NCBI GenBank assembly: GCA_963682025.1
Contig: OY821520.1
Span: forward strand, 88,268,670-88,332,669
Source: Cordilura impudica
Taxonomy: Eukaryota; Arthropoda; Insecta; Diptera; Scathophagidae
Direction of reading: 5' to 3'
Length of the DNA: 64,000 nucleotides
Below, in pieces: positions 1 through 12,446 of this stretch. Numbering within the stretch: position 1 is the stretch's first letter; each line of letters begins with the position of its first letter. Both the position numbers and the translations under genes were made by a program. The notes under the pieces were generated by a model, which was not told where the DNA came from, made no database searches, and worked only from the letters and a program-made list of their open reading frames with translations.

Positions 1-756
1 TGTTATTATCTCTGAAATTATTGTCTTCCACCTTACTGGTATGCTTGGGGTCTTTATCCTGCTACAAGACAAAGTCACCCAAGCACATTTCCTGAGCACT
101 GCTATTAAGATTTTCTTTCAAAATGGTAACGTAATGCTCTTCAGTAATTTTGGAGTCGACTTTGTCCAGCCTCCTTGCACCTGCTGAGGAAAAACACCCC
201 CACAACATTAGACTTCCTCCACCATTCTTAACAGTATGGCTGATGTTTCTAGTATTCAGCATTTGAGAAGGCTCACACCGTACACGCTTTCGACGTTTTT
301 CATTTTTCAAATCAAATTTTGACCTGTGTGACCAGATGTCTTTATCCCAAAATGTATTTGGCATGTTGGCATAATTTTTAGCGATGTTCAATCGCTTTCT
401 AATATTTGCGAGACGAAACAGTGGCTTCTTCTTTGCAAAGAATTTTTTTAAACCGACTTCATTTAGCCATCTGCATATGGTTCAGATTAATTTTAATTCG
501 TCTTTTATTACTCAAACTGAAGTAAATGGCTTTTTTTTACCAAAACTGCGATATGGTGGCCGTCAAGTTGCGAGGTCTTGGGCTTTCTGCCACAGAGTTT
601 CTTAAAATTTTCGTTTCAGTTTCGTTTTTTATTCATTTCCCCTATTTTTTTGCCCTTATACAGAATTTTCTTATTTTGGGCCAACTGGTTGTATGTAAGA
701 CCATTTTTGTGATCCTTTATTAACAAATCTTTCACCTCTTTGGATAATGGTTTCAT
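1..756 (-). pseudogene. Tc1-like transposase, degenerate, cut by window edge
   Basis: Relic of a DD34E-type Tc1 transposase, which would cut and paste its own element. The start ATG is at 754-756 (KPLSKEVKDLL helix-turn-helix region). It continues through a mutated arginine/proline-rich linker near 545-600, the ICRWLNEVGLKKFF segment near 430-480, and the core with WSHRSKFDL, TVKNGGGSLMLWGCFS and, at 1-55, QDKDPKHTSK. The last motif holds the second catalytic aspartate. Frames are broken in the N-terminal half. An in-frame TAG at 59-61 sits where a glutamine normally precedes QDNDPKHT. The C-terminal part lies outside the window. Superfamily assignment is firm from the motifs; the exact family is unknown. 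Confidence 0.85.
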
Positions 757-3700
757 TTTCTATTTTCTGAAGCGGTTGGAACTTTAAGGTTATTGTATTG
801 TACTTTAAGTTAACAATAAAGAAAAAAATATTCAGAGATCATGAACGTATTACCATTTTGAAAGATATAACCTTCGATTTTTAATGTACCAAAAATAATT
901 GCATTTTAATTTGACCAATTGAAAAATAGCCAAAATCATTGATCTTTTCTCCGATGCAGCAAAATGAAACTAAACACGTTCTTTTTTTTTATTAAAAAGT
1001 AAACAAAGCAGATTTGGGAATAACGGGATAGTAGATAGATAGAAGTTTTTTTTTTAGAAATTCTCTTAGAATTTTTCTTTAAACATATCATTTACACTGT
1101 ACTAAATTGCACTTCACATTGTCCAATAGTCTATGTTTGATTTGTTACTCATTAATATACGTCTCTTCTAATCTACTAAGAAATAATAACCATACGCCCT
1201 GAATATGCTTTACTCCAAAATTTTATTTCATTTGACAAAATTAGTTAAACATAATTTATTGAAGTGTGAAATGAGAAATCAGCAATGTAACTTGAGGTAT
1301 TGCTGAAAAAAAAGAAAACATACACCAATGTATGTAAAAAAAAATATAATAGGCCTGAGAACGCCAAACTTACTGGGCGTTTTACTGCACTGACTTAATT
1401 CTTTCGTCCTGACTTGGAACTTCTCACCCTCAGAATTGCTGCTGCACTATGTTGTATGTCCCACAGGTAGATTTCATCGATTGGGTGACAAAATATTTGA
1501 TGACAATGAAAGCGCAACATTTATTTGTGATGCTAGTAAGATTAGTTTCCTATTATTATGGCCGAACACATTCCATGAACTCTGTGATATAGCAAATATT
1601 CCACGTCGAGTGGGTTAATATTAAGGAAACATGAACCGATCGAATGCATTATGCCAAGTGACGGCTGAAAGGTTCCAAAAATATGTAAAAGGCAAGTATG
1701 AGAGACTTTGCCCATATAATACTTCGAGCCGGACCCGTATTTAAAGAATACTTCAAACGTTACCGCAAACAACTTACTAAAACATCAGTCTGTGATTATG
1801 AAGCAAGCGGAAAGTCTCGAAATACAACAGGTGGGATATGATCATTAAAAGAGGAGCGCTACTTGGATTCCCCGCCGAGGTGACTTAGCATTCGTGCATT
1901 AGGCGATATATTGTAATGAAGTATTTTGAAAGATACCATTTTTTTTAAATATTTTCTTTTTTTTTACCAAAATCATAATTTGTATCTTAAATTCCAATTT
2001 TGTTTTTTTTTTAATTTTTGTTTAATCGTTTGTGGGTTAACTTCATATTGGATTATATTTACGTTTTACATGTAATGCAGGTTTACGTCTTTGCTAAATC
2101 TAGTGTTGGTAACATGTTCTTGCATATAAAAAACCCACAAGTAAATTATAAATAAAACATGGAATAAAATAGATTGTGCGGTATAAATATCGGTAACGAA
2201 TCTGTACTTCACACTAAAGTAGTAAAATGTTCCAATTAACATTTACTTAATTTTTTTTATGTGTGCTTGAAGAAATCGATACCCAAACGATAACTTCTTC
2301 TTACCAATGTTACCTCGTTTCAATGTTATTACACCTTTTTGCATGAGTTAACAACGTTTTTGCGACGTACGAAGGTAACCTTAAGATGACAATCTATATT
2401 TAACTTCCTTTTTGTTCAACACGTTGGAAAGTGCAGACCTCTGAAATCCCCAAGACAAAATTTTATTAAACTCGTATTCCTATGGTATTATCCACAAAGC
2501 AGATATGAATATTGGATAACATAAGACATATATATAATACTAACATCAGGTAAAGTTTTCTTAAGCAAGTAATTTTTGAGAAATATTCTAATTCATTTAT
2601 GGGTATAAATAATTTTATCTAATCAAAGATTTGTCTGTGGTCAAAGACACAAAAGGAATCAACTGCAATTTGATGGTAAAGTGTCTTACCTTAGTTACCT
2701 TTCCCCGAAACGAAAGAAACCAGAAAAAAATACTTGTTGTGACTCTCCACATAACCTCTTCATCATTCGTATAGGCAACCTGGTGTTGCTTTCATATCGA
2801 ACTGCAAAAACAATATCACATCAAAAAATACTCCGCCATCATACAAGAAAAAGACAGAAAAGAAAGTTACACACAAAATAGAGTCTTAATGAAGGCAACG
2901 GAATTGATCATAAAATTACAGAATTCTAACAGAGAACAGTTAAAATATTTACCTCCTAAAATACAAAAATTTTTCTCAATAGTTAAAAAATATTAAAATT
3001 CGTAAACAATACAAAATAGGATTAAGTGGTTCAACCTGCAAAATTCCGGAAAATTGTGTATAAAAGTGAATAGTTTTATGTAAAAAAATTAAACAAACTT
3101 TTATAATTTTACTTGTCATGGTAAAAGAATATCATTAGCTAAAGTCACCTATGTCATCTACTTAAATTACTTAGTACCACATTTCTAGAATGAAATTAAT
3201 ATTACAGTGTAAGCTCCTTAGAATAAATTTCTTAAAATCTCTAATATACTAAAACAATTTAAAAGAAAGTGCATTACATTTTTCAAAACGGTTTACTTAA
3301 ATAATATAAATTAAGTAACTACTTATAAACTAATATTAAAAATAATTTAATATGCATTTAAATTTCATAAAATAAAATAACGATCGCGTAAAGTAACCTA
3401 GAAATCTATATCAACAACTTAAAGAAAATTTAAATACTTAAAATTTTATTACAAATTTTGGTTCTTTACTTGTGACCCGACTGTACCTAAAGCATCACCT
3501 TAGTCATAATCATGCAAGAACGCTATTAATTACCATTTAAACAGCAACATCATCAGCATTGCAACCAAAGCATCGAACTTCTTGGAGGCCTTCATCGAAC
3601 TTCGTTATTTGGGTGAGTTCAAATGATTTACAACGTTAACATTTAATATTGTCTCTTGCATTTAATTAGTCATTGTATAAATTGCATTTTTGATAAACAA

Positions 3701-5031
3701 GCAAAAATTATTCCACTACATGATGGCAATTGAGAGATAAGTCTCATATACCTCATAATTACGTTTTTTTAGGAATAAAATATTTTTTTTGATTTCTTCT
3801 TTGATCATGTAGTTTCTGTTAGTTTTTGCTTGTTTCTATAAAGTTCAGTAAACTTCCGTAATTTAAAAATTTTGTAAACCGAAGTCGTTTTCCGTTTTGA
3901 AACCGTATAAACATTCGGAATCGTAATATGATAATGCATTTTCATTTCCCAATAATTAAATATTAAATATTTTTGTATAATAATAGCACATGTGTGCTAT
4001 TGCTTGATTTAAAAACTTTTCTATCTTTGATCCAAATATGATTTAACTATGTTTTATATAACAATTTAAAATTTTATGAAAATATAAGATATCATTGCTT
4101 AGTGTAGTAATCTATGGGTTGAATAAATCATGAATTTTTCGAATATGAATCTCTCAATCAATAGAAGTGTTTTCTTACGAACAATGTATTAATGTTGTGA
4201 TAGGGTGATACATGTTCTGGGGTCCTACTTACAATCATCTCGCGCTTGTAGGACATTTGTATGGGAGGGTAAAGAAGCGCCAAACTCTAAAAGATATCTA
4301 TGAGTAGATCCAAAACTAATGCAAATTCGATTGTTACCTTTGAATTATTTCATATTAAATTAAACCGGCTACAATGGGGTTTACTTTAGGAAGTAATGTT
4401 GTAGTCATCTGGTCCATTTAATACTCATTTTATATATAAAAAAAAAAAAAAATAGGGAGTCTACAATAATTTTTGTAGTGAGATATAAATTCTTTATGGA
4501 ACAGGACCCGAACCCCCCCAACCGACTGAAGCTAGTAGCTCAATGGCTCCCGCAGTCCTCCTCCAAAAGATTTTTTTTGAACACCTTAATCTAAGGTTTA
4601 CCATGCAGTTTAACTTACGATTAAAATAAGCCAAGTCAAAGGCATTACATTACAATATATTGCACATATAGCCACAAGTTCGCCTGAACTGAAAGATGAA
4701 GTTGCATTATATGATACGAAACAGACCAAGAAATGGCGAAAGCCTAGAGGCCTTGTCGTTCTCTGATATATTGCTATTTACACTAAATTACAGTCAACGC
4801 TTCTTAAATTATTCCAGACCAATTTTATTATTTGCACATAACGGATTATGAGAAAAGATATTTCTTTTTAAAAACGCCGTAAAAAGTTTGTTTTATTTTT
4901 ATAAAAGAAACTTCTTACAAAAAATATTTGTAATCTAATAAATTATGGCATGATCAGCCGTGCGACGTAATTTTGTTGGAATATCTCTGGAGGATCTTTG
5001 AAAAATAGTTTTATATACTTAACGTATACAT
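757..5031. other. AT-rich DNA without recognisable gene
   Basis: About 4.3 kb with only short open frames and no recognised protein motif. It has homopolymer runs (for example poly-A near 4438-4452). The possible frame at 1436-1618 shows no motif and no family resemblance. The part from about 2900 to 4150 is especially AT-rich. The segment ends at the TA bordering the palindromic element. Confidence 0.6.
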
Positions 5032-6690
5032 TAGGGTGGCTCTTCGTTATATGGAGGGAAAAAAAGTGTTCAAACTGTCGATCTCACCCCCTAGAAATAT
5101 GCGAATAGCAAAAAAACTGAGAAATACAAAGTTTTGGGCCAATCAAAAAACGTTTAATCGTGGCGCAAAGCGATTGAAAATTTCAAGTGTGTTTACATGG
5201 GGAAAATATGATTTTTTTCAGATTTTACGAAAATTTCGTTCTATAGTTTAATTTTTCCGACAAGCTGTTACATAATTTGGCATCACTATTAAATTATCCT
5301 TTCAAGAGGCTATATAACTTCAAAATCGTATGAAACCTCGCCAAGAAATAGCAAATGCCCCAGACCACTTTTGTGTCAAAAAAAAACTAGGTCATGAAAT
5401 TTGATGGCATTTTTTTCAAGTTAGAGAAATTGATTAAAGCTATCATTCTTTTTTGGTTCCTATACTTATAAGTACTCAGATATGAAGTATTGTTTTATTA
5501 CCACGTTGTTAACCTATTACGCATTGAGACCGAAAATTGGAAATTTTTTTGATAAAATTTTTAAAACTCCTTTTTCAAGTTTGAAAAGATTTTCTTAAAC
5601 AAAATTTAAAAAAATTAACATATTACTTTAAGGTTTTATTAAATACATGTCGCAGATTAACTGTGTGAATTTTTAAGTTAATCCCTCTGCCAGAATTTTT
5701 TTGACAAGGATTTTATTTTTGCGGATTTCGAGAATACTTGGATTTTTATGAAATATTCTGTAAATGTACTCTTTCTAAATACTCTGTATCAAAAATCCAT
5801 CACTTTTCTGCTTTTAAATGTTATATTTTATCTCAATGGGCTAGGGTTTCGGAAAAAAATAATATGACTCCATTAAACCTTTTGGAATTGGGGTCACATA
5901 TGATCCCAAGCTAATAAAAGACAATTTATGAAAAAAATTCAAATATTTGGTAAGTGCTGTCCAGTTTTTAGATGCGATGCTTAAAATATAAGAACCAAAT
6001 GTGTAGAAGTTTCGTTCCGAAAATTTGGGATAAATCCGAGGACGTTAACCCATTATTTGCCAAGGCCAGATTAGGATTTTAAGATATTTTTAAATAAAAA
6101 TTACCGAAAACGAGTTTTTCTATTACACTCGATGAAATCACTATGTAGAATTTAAGAAAAATAATTCGGTAAATTTTTTTTTTTTATTTAACCCTTCAGA
6201 GCCCTTGAGATCAAAATTATCCATTGTGATATATCTCTGGTGCAATTATCTGTTTATTGCTCGCGAATATAAATTAAAACAACTTTTAACCAATTTTGTT
6301 ATAAAATTACTTTATATAATAAAGTAATAGTTGAATATCTTGCGGTCTCACTCACCAATTGGGTGGATATTGATAAAAAACGCAAAAAAAAAAAAAAAAA
6401 AATCAGGTCAATCGGTGAAGATGCCATTACTTATAATGGTTGACATTTTTGATTTTTAATAATCGGTCGCTTTATATTATCTTCAATGTCACCTACATCT
6501 TTTCAAACTTCTAACATTTTATTTCCCAGTTTTAAATAGTTTATTAAATAAAAGTAAATTTCAAATATAATCTATATATATAAAAATGTAGAGCATTGTG
6601 TTTGGCATTGATGTTCTCTGTAATGCCTGAACCGATTTCAATTCTGTAAACTTCTCATGAAAGGTGACGTCAATACCAAGGTTTTTATGT

Positions 6691-7225
6691 ATCCTTCCGG
6701 GAGGGGCAAAAAGAGGAAAAGTCTCCCCCTTTACGGATCTTCTAAACTACTTATCCGATTTCAAAATTTCTTTCACCAGTTGAATGCTTCGTTATCACTG
6801 AGTGCTATAGGCTATCCTTCCGGGAGGGGCAAAAAGAGGAAAAGTCTCCCCCTTTACGGATCTTCTAAACTACTTATCCGATTTCAAAATTTCTTTCACC
6901 AGTTGAATGCTTCGTTATCACTGAGTGCTATAGGCTATCCTTCCGGGAGGGGCAAAAAGAGGAAAAGTCTCCCCCTTTACGGATCTTCTAAACTACTTAT
7001 CCGATTTCAAAATTTCTTTCACCAGTTGAATGCTACGTTATCACTGAGTGCTATAGGCTATCCTTCCGGGAGGGGCAAAAAGAGGAAAAGTCTCCCCCTT
7101 TACGGATCTTCTAAACTACTTATCCGATTTCAACATTTCTTTCACCTGTTGAAAGCTACGTTATCACTGAGTGCTATAGGCTATCCTACCGGGAGGGACA
7201 AAAAGGGTAAAAGTCTCCTGGGTTT
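6691..7225 (+). repeat. 123-bp tandem array, about 4.3 units
   Basis: Unit starts are at 6691, 6814, 6937, 7060 and 7183, so the period is exactly 123 bp, a multiple of three. The first four units are nearly identical; the fifth is degenerate and breaks off near 7220. Because the period is 41 codons, one frame stays open for 197 residues across the array, but it has no recognisable domain and is best read as a repeat artefact. Confidence 0.95.
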
Positions 7226-7507
7226 CCTTCGTATTACTGGAATAAATTGATACACAATGTATTTGGAAAATTGTTAGAAATTGTAGACTGACTACCACTT
7301 TTTCCAATATCTATTAATTCAAATGAGAGATTTTATTCGTTTGAAATTAAATAAATCAAAATTTAATTTCGTGTTTTTAAAAATTGAGTTTGCTGAGAGA
7401 TGTCACTTAACTAATGACCCACAAAGCATCAACGGTGTTGCTGAATTTGTCACATTAATATTTTTACAATATTCTTAATCTGCTTAGATATTACCCTAAA
7501 ATATTAA

Positions 7508-7950
7508 CTCGCGCTGTACCAACGGTATTGCTGAATTTGTCTTACAATATTGTTATTGTTGTTTTTCATTGGTAGCATCAATACGCAAATTCAGATTATT
7601 AACAATCACTTAAGTTTGTAACACGAAACAGAAAAGCTTCTCGCGTTGTTTTGAGATTTTAAACATTGTATGCATACCCTAACATAATGACTCGCGCTGT
7701 ACCAACGGTACTGCTGAATTTGTCTTACAATATTGTTATTGTTGTTTTTCATTGGTAGCATCAATACGCAAATTCAGATTATTAACAATCACTTAAGTTT
7801 GTAACACGAAACAGAAAAGCTTCTCGCATTGTTTTGAGATTTTAAACATTGTATGCATACCCTAACATAATGACGCGCGCTGTACCAACGGTACTGCTGA
7901 ATTTGTCACATTAATATTTGTCTTACATTTATATTGTTATTGTTGTTCTT
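7508..7950 (+). repeat. 183-bp tandem array, about 2.5 units
   Basis: The segment starting CTCGCGCTGTACC recurs at 7508, 7691 and 7874 with a period of 183 bp. A partial diverged copy lies just upstream (about 7425-7490). The copies share a few point differences. This is the second of three arrays in Helitron A. Confidence 0.9.
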
Positions 7951-8256
7951 ATAAACGCGTATTGTTGCATTGCTAGCATCAATATACAAATTTCGACTAT
8001 TAACAAACACTTAAGTTTGTAACACGAAACCGAAAAGAACAAAACAACGTCTTTATCAAATACATCATTCAAACAAAACACAAATAATTTAAAATAGTGA
8101 ACGAAACAAAAACAATTCTACGTTCAAACAAAACCAATAGTGTAATAAATAAAATACACAACAAATATACACCAACAGTTACAGTACCAAAATTAAAAAG
8201 CGAATTAATATTTAAACAAAAAAAAAAGTGTTTTCATTTTGTATAAAAAAAAATTA

Positions 8257-8456
8257 CCTATTAACAGAGTTTTTCATTGGAAATTTATATATATAGTAAG
8301 TTGCATTGTTGAAAGCTCATCGCATTGTTTTTGAGACTAAAGATTGTATGCATGTTCCTATTAACAGAGTTTTTCATTGGAAATTTATATATATAGTAAG
8401 TTGCATTGTTGAAAGCTCATCGCATTGTTTTTGAGACTAAAGATTGTATGCATGTT
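8257..8456 (+). repeat. 100-bp direct repeat, two units
   Basis: Positions 8257-8356 and 8357-8456 are two adjacent copies with an exact 100-bp period. The array lies about 50 bp upstream of the first ATG of the Helitron fragment and may be promoter or leader sequence. The near identity suggests a recent duplication. Confidence 0.9.
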
Positions 8457-8505
8457 CCTAAATTTTTGATTTTTCAGTTGCTGCTGCAATTTTTTTCAAC
8501 ACAAA

Positions 8506-9302
8506 ATGGTACGTAGACGTAGTAACTTGGGGCGTCGGACACGTAATGCTACAAATCATGCGGCATCTAGAGCTTCTCAAAGTGACGAACAGCGTGCAAA
8601 TATTAATCTGGCTAATGCAAATGCAATTGCACGTCATAGAGCTGTGCAAAATCCAGATCCACGTCCGTATCGGCGACATACTCTGGAGCGTGCAGCATTC
8701 AATTATGATAAAAACTTTAATTACGTTTCTCATGCGAAGGTTTCAATTGGATCAATGTCTACTGTTTGCAGTCATTGCATGGCATTTAAGTTTTTACATG
8801 AGGTGCCAGGATTGTGTTGTGCAAACGGACAAGTTAAATTACCTGAATTGAACCCACCACCGGAGCCCTTGCGTTCCTTGGTAACTGCTGCCACACCCAT
8901 TTCGAAGCATTTTTTGGCAAACATACAGTCGTATAACTCAGGGTTTCAAATGACTTCGTTCGGTGCAACAAATATTATTAATGACAATTTTATGCCAACT
9001 TTTAAGGTAATTTTTTATTTTGATATTCACTTTAATGTCAGTAAAACTTACAATTTCAAACATTTTGTTACTAAAAGATTCAAGGCCAAGTTTACCATCG
9101 AGTTGGTTCTTTGTTACCCTTTCCTGATCAAAGTTATCAATTTTTGCAAATATACTTCGTGGGTGACTCAAATGTTGAAACAGATCGTCGTTGCAATATT
9201 TCATCAAATTTACGGAGAGAGATTGTCGAGAGTTTGCAGAATATGTTGCATGCTGAAAATGAATTAGTGCGGATTTTTCAAACTGCCTTTCCGAATACAT
9301 AA
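8506..9302 (+). CDS. Truncated Helitron N-terminal protein, two exons
   Basis: Exon 1 (8506-9006, 167 codons) and exon 2 (9078-9302, ending TAA) are joined by a 71-bp intron with GT at 9007 and AG at 9077, phase 0. The product is about 241 residues. It has a basic arginine-rich start, a cysteine cluster (C88, C91, C104, C105) and the FQMTSFGA segment, followed after the splice by IQGQVYHRVGSLLP and FLQIYFVGDSN. All of these match Helitron B at 34915-35875, which has an intron at the same place. The family protein normally continues for over 1,000 residues into Rep and helicase; here it stops at the end of the second exon, about 100 bp before the Helitron terminus. The frame is intact. Whether it is expressed is unknown. 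Confidence 0.65.
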
Positions 9303-10703
9303 CATCAAAGTCCAGTAAAGGGGCATTTTTAATATAATATACTGTACAAACGAATAAATGTAACTTAAATGTCCGCTAACGAAGTAGTGGGTATTAGCTA
9401 GTAATATATATAAATGTTAATATTAAATTAATACTACTCTTAATGGAATAAATTACAAAACTAAATCAAAGTGAATTTCAAAAAACGTCCTATTTTTGAG
9501 ATATATGACCCAAGTTGTTTTAATTTATATTCGCGAGCAATAAGCAGATAATTGCACCAGAGATATATCACAATGTATAACTTTGATCTCAGGAGCACTG
9601 AAGGGTTAAATAAATAAAAATTAACCGAATTATTTTTCTTAAATTCTAAATATGGTTTCATCGAGTTTAATAGAAAAACTCGTTTTAGGTAATTTTTATT
9701 AAAAAATATCTTAAAATCCAAAGCTGGCCTTGGCAAATAATGGGTTAACGTTCTCGGATTTATATCGAATTTTCGGAACGAAACTTCTATACATTTGGTT
9801 CTTATATTTTAAGTGTCGCATCTAAAAACTGGACAGCACTTACCAAATATTTGAATTTTTTGCTTAAATTGTCTTTTATTAGCTTGGGGTCAAATGTGAC
9901 CCCAATTCCAAAAGGGTTAATGAAGTCATATTATTTTTTTCCGAAATCCTAGGCTATTGTGATAAAATATAATATTTAAAAGTAGAAAAGTGATGAATTT
10001 TTGATACAAAGTATTTAGAAAGAGTACATTTACAGAATATTTCACAAAAATCCAAGTTTTCTCGAAATTCGCAAAAATAAAAGCCTTTTCAAAAAAATTC
10101 TGGTAGAGGGATTTACTTAAAAATTCACACAGTTAATCTGCAACATGCATTTAATAAAACCTTATAGTAATATGTTAATTTTTTTAAATTTTGTTTAAGA
10201 AAATTTTTTCAAACTTGAAAAAGGAGTTTTAAAAATTTTATCAAAAAAATTTCTAATTTTCGGTCTCAATGCGCATTAGGTTGAGTACTTATAAGTATAG
10301 AGACCAAAAAAGAATGATGGCTTTAATCAATTTCTCAAAGTTGAAAAAAATGCCATCAAATTTCACGACCTAGTTTTTTTTGGCACAAAAGTGGCATTTG
10401 CTATTTCTTGGCGAGGTTTCATACGATTTTGAAGTTATATAGCCTTTTGAAAGGATAATTTAATACTGATCCCGAATTATGTAACAGCTTGTCGGAAAAA
10501 TTAAACTATAGAACGAAATATTCGTAAAATCTGAAAAAAGTCATATTTTCCCCATATAAACACACTTCAAATTTTCAGTCGCTTTGCGCCATGACTAAAC
10601 GTTTTTTGATTGGCCCAAAACTTTGTATTTCTCAGCTTTTTTGCTATTCGCATATTTCTAGGGGGTGAGACCGACAGTTTGAACACTTTTAAGGGGCACC
10701 CTA

Positions 10704-11767
10704 GTATACATGCACGACATTGTTTTGAGATCTTTACAGTTTTTAGATCTACTATTATTCTCGTTTACCAACGAACTTAAATATCAAAACAAATCGTCAA
10801 ATATATTTCGGTCTTTTGATACACAATTGACTTTCTTCTTAGTAATGTGAGGATGCCAGAAGATATAATTGCTGGCAGTGTGACATTCTTTCAGGAAATA
10901 AATTAAAAACTTGGTCAAACATTACTTTCGGTATATTTCTTAATTCGCTACTCGTTCACTTCGTTTGAACAAAGTCAAAATTCCTTTTTGGCAATATTAA
11001 TTTGTAGATACATATTTCAAAATTATTCCTGAACTTTAATTTTATACTGCAAATACATTTGGAAACGTCACTTGATTAAAATCGATAATTTCTAGTAACT
11101 TGAGGGTTGCTGCGCATAAGCCTTTTTACAATAATTTCCATCGACTTTGATAATCTAAATTTTTTTGTGCTGTTTACTTTAAGTCTTTCGATATTTTGCA
11201 GGTATATTTTCGATCGAATTTCATCTCTGCGGCTGCGTTATGTTGACTCAGCAATCCATATTGTTAAATTTAAGTTTAAGATTAGAGCCCTTTTAATATT
11301 AACATTTTGTTTTCGCTTCCGTAGTATTGCGAATGCTGACAAGCTTTGGTAAAATTATAGAATGCTTATCTCTGTTTCTCAAAGGTTCCTATTTTCCAAA
11401 TTAAGCAAATACCTTAGATATCCATCGTAATAATAAAAATCAGCACCTACCGATCCGATGAGGTAGATATCAAATTCCAGTAGCTAAAAAAACAATCTAA
11501 TTCGGTTGACATTACCCAATAACTTGATTTTATTTTTTTATTTAATAGCAAAATTTTCAAATTTTTTACATACATATTAGGAAAACATATTGCACAGATT
11601 TGGCTTTGTCTTATATCTAAAGTATTATTATAAATTTTAAAGAAAAGTGAAAGGTACAAATAAAGGATTCCAAGCCGAATGAAATCTATTAACAAGAACC
11701 AGAGTTCAGAAAAAAACACACACTGAATAAAAAACTCGTACATATATGTAAACAAACATAACTTAGA
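10704..11767. other. AT-rich DNA without recognisable gene
   Basis: No motif-bearing frame was found. Open frames at 11107-11352 and on the minus strand at 11447-11842 are hydrophobic, low-complexity translations of AT-rich DNA. The second overlaps the following palindrome. Nothing else could be supported. Confidence 0.55.
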
Positions 11768-12446
11768 CCAACACACACATATTTTTATTTTCATATCAAT
11801 TATGTTTGTTTTTAAATTTTCTTCGGTGCCCAACACAACCACGACTGTGTTCGTTTTAATATTTCGTTATTTACACGAACATTTTTCTATCACGTACTTT
11901 TTTTTTCAATCACACATAAAGCACACATTTTTGAGTGTTGCTTTATTTGAAGTTGATGTTCTGGTACGTGTAGTGAAAAAAAACACAGAACATGTAAAAT
12001 AAACAGGTTCGAGTTCAGTTATATTTCAAGTCGTGTTGTGGCTCGTGTAGTAAGAAAAAACACAACATGTACAATAAACAGGTTCGAGTTCAGTTATATT
12101 TTAAACACGACTTAAAATATAACTGAACTCGAACCTGTTTACTGTACATGTTCTGTTGTTTCTTACTACACGAGCCACAACACGACTTAAAATATAACTG
12201 AACTCGAACCTGTTTATTTTACATGTTCTGTGTTTTTTTCACTACACGTACCAGAACATCAACTTCAAATAAAGCAACACTCAAAAATGTGTGCTTTATG
12301 TGTGATTGAAGCAAAAAGAATGTGATACAAAAATGTTCGTGTAAATAACGAAATATTAAAACGAACACAGTCATGGTTGTGTTGGGTACCGTAGAAAATT
12401 TTGAAACGCACATAATTGATATGAAAATAAAGATATGTGTTGGCTG
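11768..12446. repeat. Fold-back palindrome of about 680 bp
   Basis: The left half (11768 to about 12104) is the inverted copy of the right half (about 12111-12446), with a 7-bp spacer and a low rate of mismatch. Inside each arm the block containing GGTTCGAGTTCAGTTATAT occurs twice, about 75 bp apart. The plus-strand frame at 11802-12002 and the minus-strand frame at 12219-12509 give nearly the same peptide because they read opposite arms; they are not genes. It resembles a fold-back transposon, but no mobility gene or target duplication was identified. Confidence 0.8.

Larger units (their letters stand above)
6571..9401 (+). mobile_element. Non-autonomous Helitron A
   Basis: It starts at 6571 with TCTATATATATAAAAATG and ends at 9398-9401 in CTAG. 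It is preceded by A and followed by T, the classical Helitron insertion between A and T without target duplication. Inside are three tandem arrays (123, 183 and 100 bp units) and a two-exon fragment related to the N-terminus of Helitron B at 34915. Rep and helicase regions are missing, so it needs a helper. An imperfect stem precedes the end (about 9371-9391). It is inserted near the centre of the palindromic element. Confidence 0.8.
6192..9605. repeat. Inner TTAA-bounded inverted repeat at the centre of the palindrome
   Basis: TTAA at 6188-6191 and 9606-9609 flank a segment whose ends read CCCTTCAG inward, with about 95-100 bp of inverted similarity (6192-6290 against 9512-9605). Excluding the Helitron it is about 583 bp. 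The same block at 24871-25422 is 552 bp. A second, outer TTAA pair lies at 5873-5876 and 9917-9920, with CC(C/A)TTTTGGAATTGGGGTCAC-like ends. TTAA plus CCCTT termini resemble piggyBac ends, so these may be piggyBac-type MITEs inserted one inside the other. Alternatively they are just internal features of one palindrome. Confidence 0.5.
5032..10703. mobile_element. Palindromic TA-flanked non-autonomous DNA transposon, copy 1 (Helitron inserted)
   Basis: Both ends read TAGGGTGGC-like inward (5032 onward, and the reverse complement up to 10703), with TA at each border. The left arm 5034-6290 is an inverted copy of 9512-10702 with scattered mismatches and small indels, so the element is one long palindrome with arms of about 1.2 kb. 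No transposase is encoded. Open frames in the arms (5036-5251, 9461-9736) are by-products of the repeat. Two further copies lie at 17054-26242 and 55679-57406. TA borders suggest mobilisation by a Tc1/mariner-type transposase, but that is inference. The centre was interrupted by a Helitron at 6571-9401. Without it the element would be about 2.84 kb. Confidence 0.8.

Noticed and set aside
1436..1772. Frames on both strands near 1.5 kb
   Set aside because: No motif, short, and no supporting signals.
5036..5251. Small frame resembling those at 57074-57373 (minus) and in other arms
   Set aside because: These are translations of the same terminal repeat in different copies and orientations; other copies have stops in the frame.
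6657..7250. 197-residue open frame across the 123-bp array
   Set aside because: It stays open only because the period is a multiple of three. No domain, and the frame ends where the repeat degenerates.
6691..8456. CRISPR-like or satellite arrays
   Set aside because: Units are head-to-tail without unique spacers, inside a Helitron in a eukaryotic genome.
8938..9300. 120-residue minus-strand frame
   Set aside because: Antisense of the Helitron fragment exons and intron.
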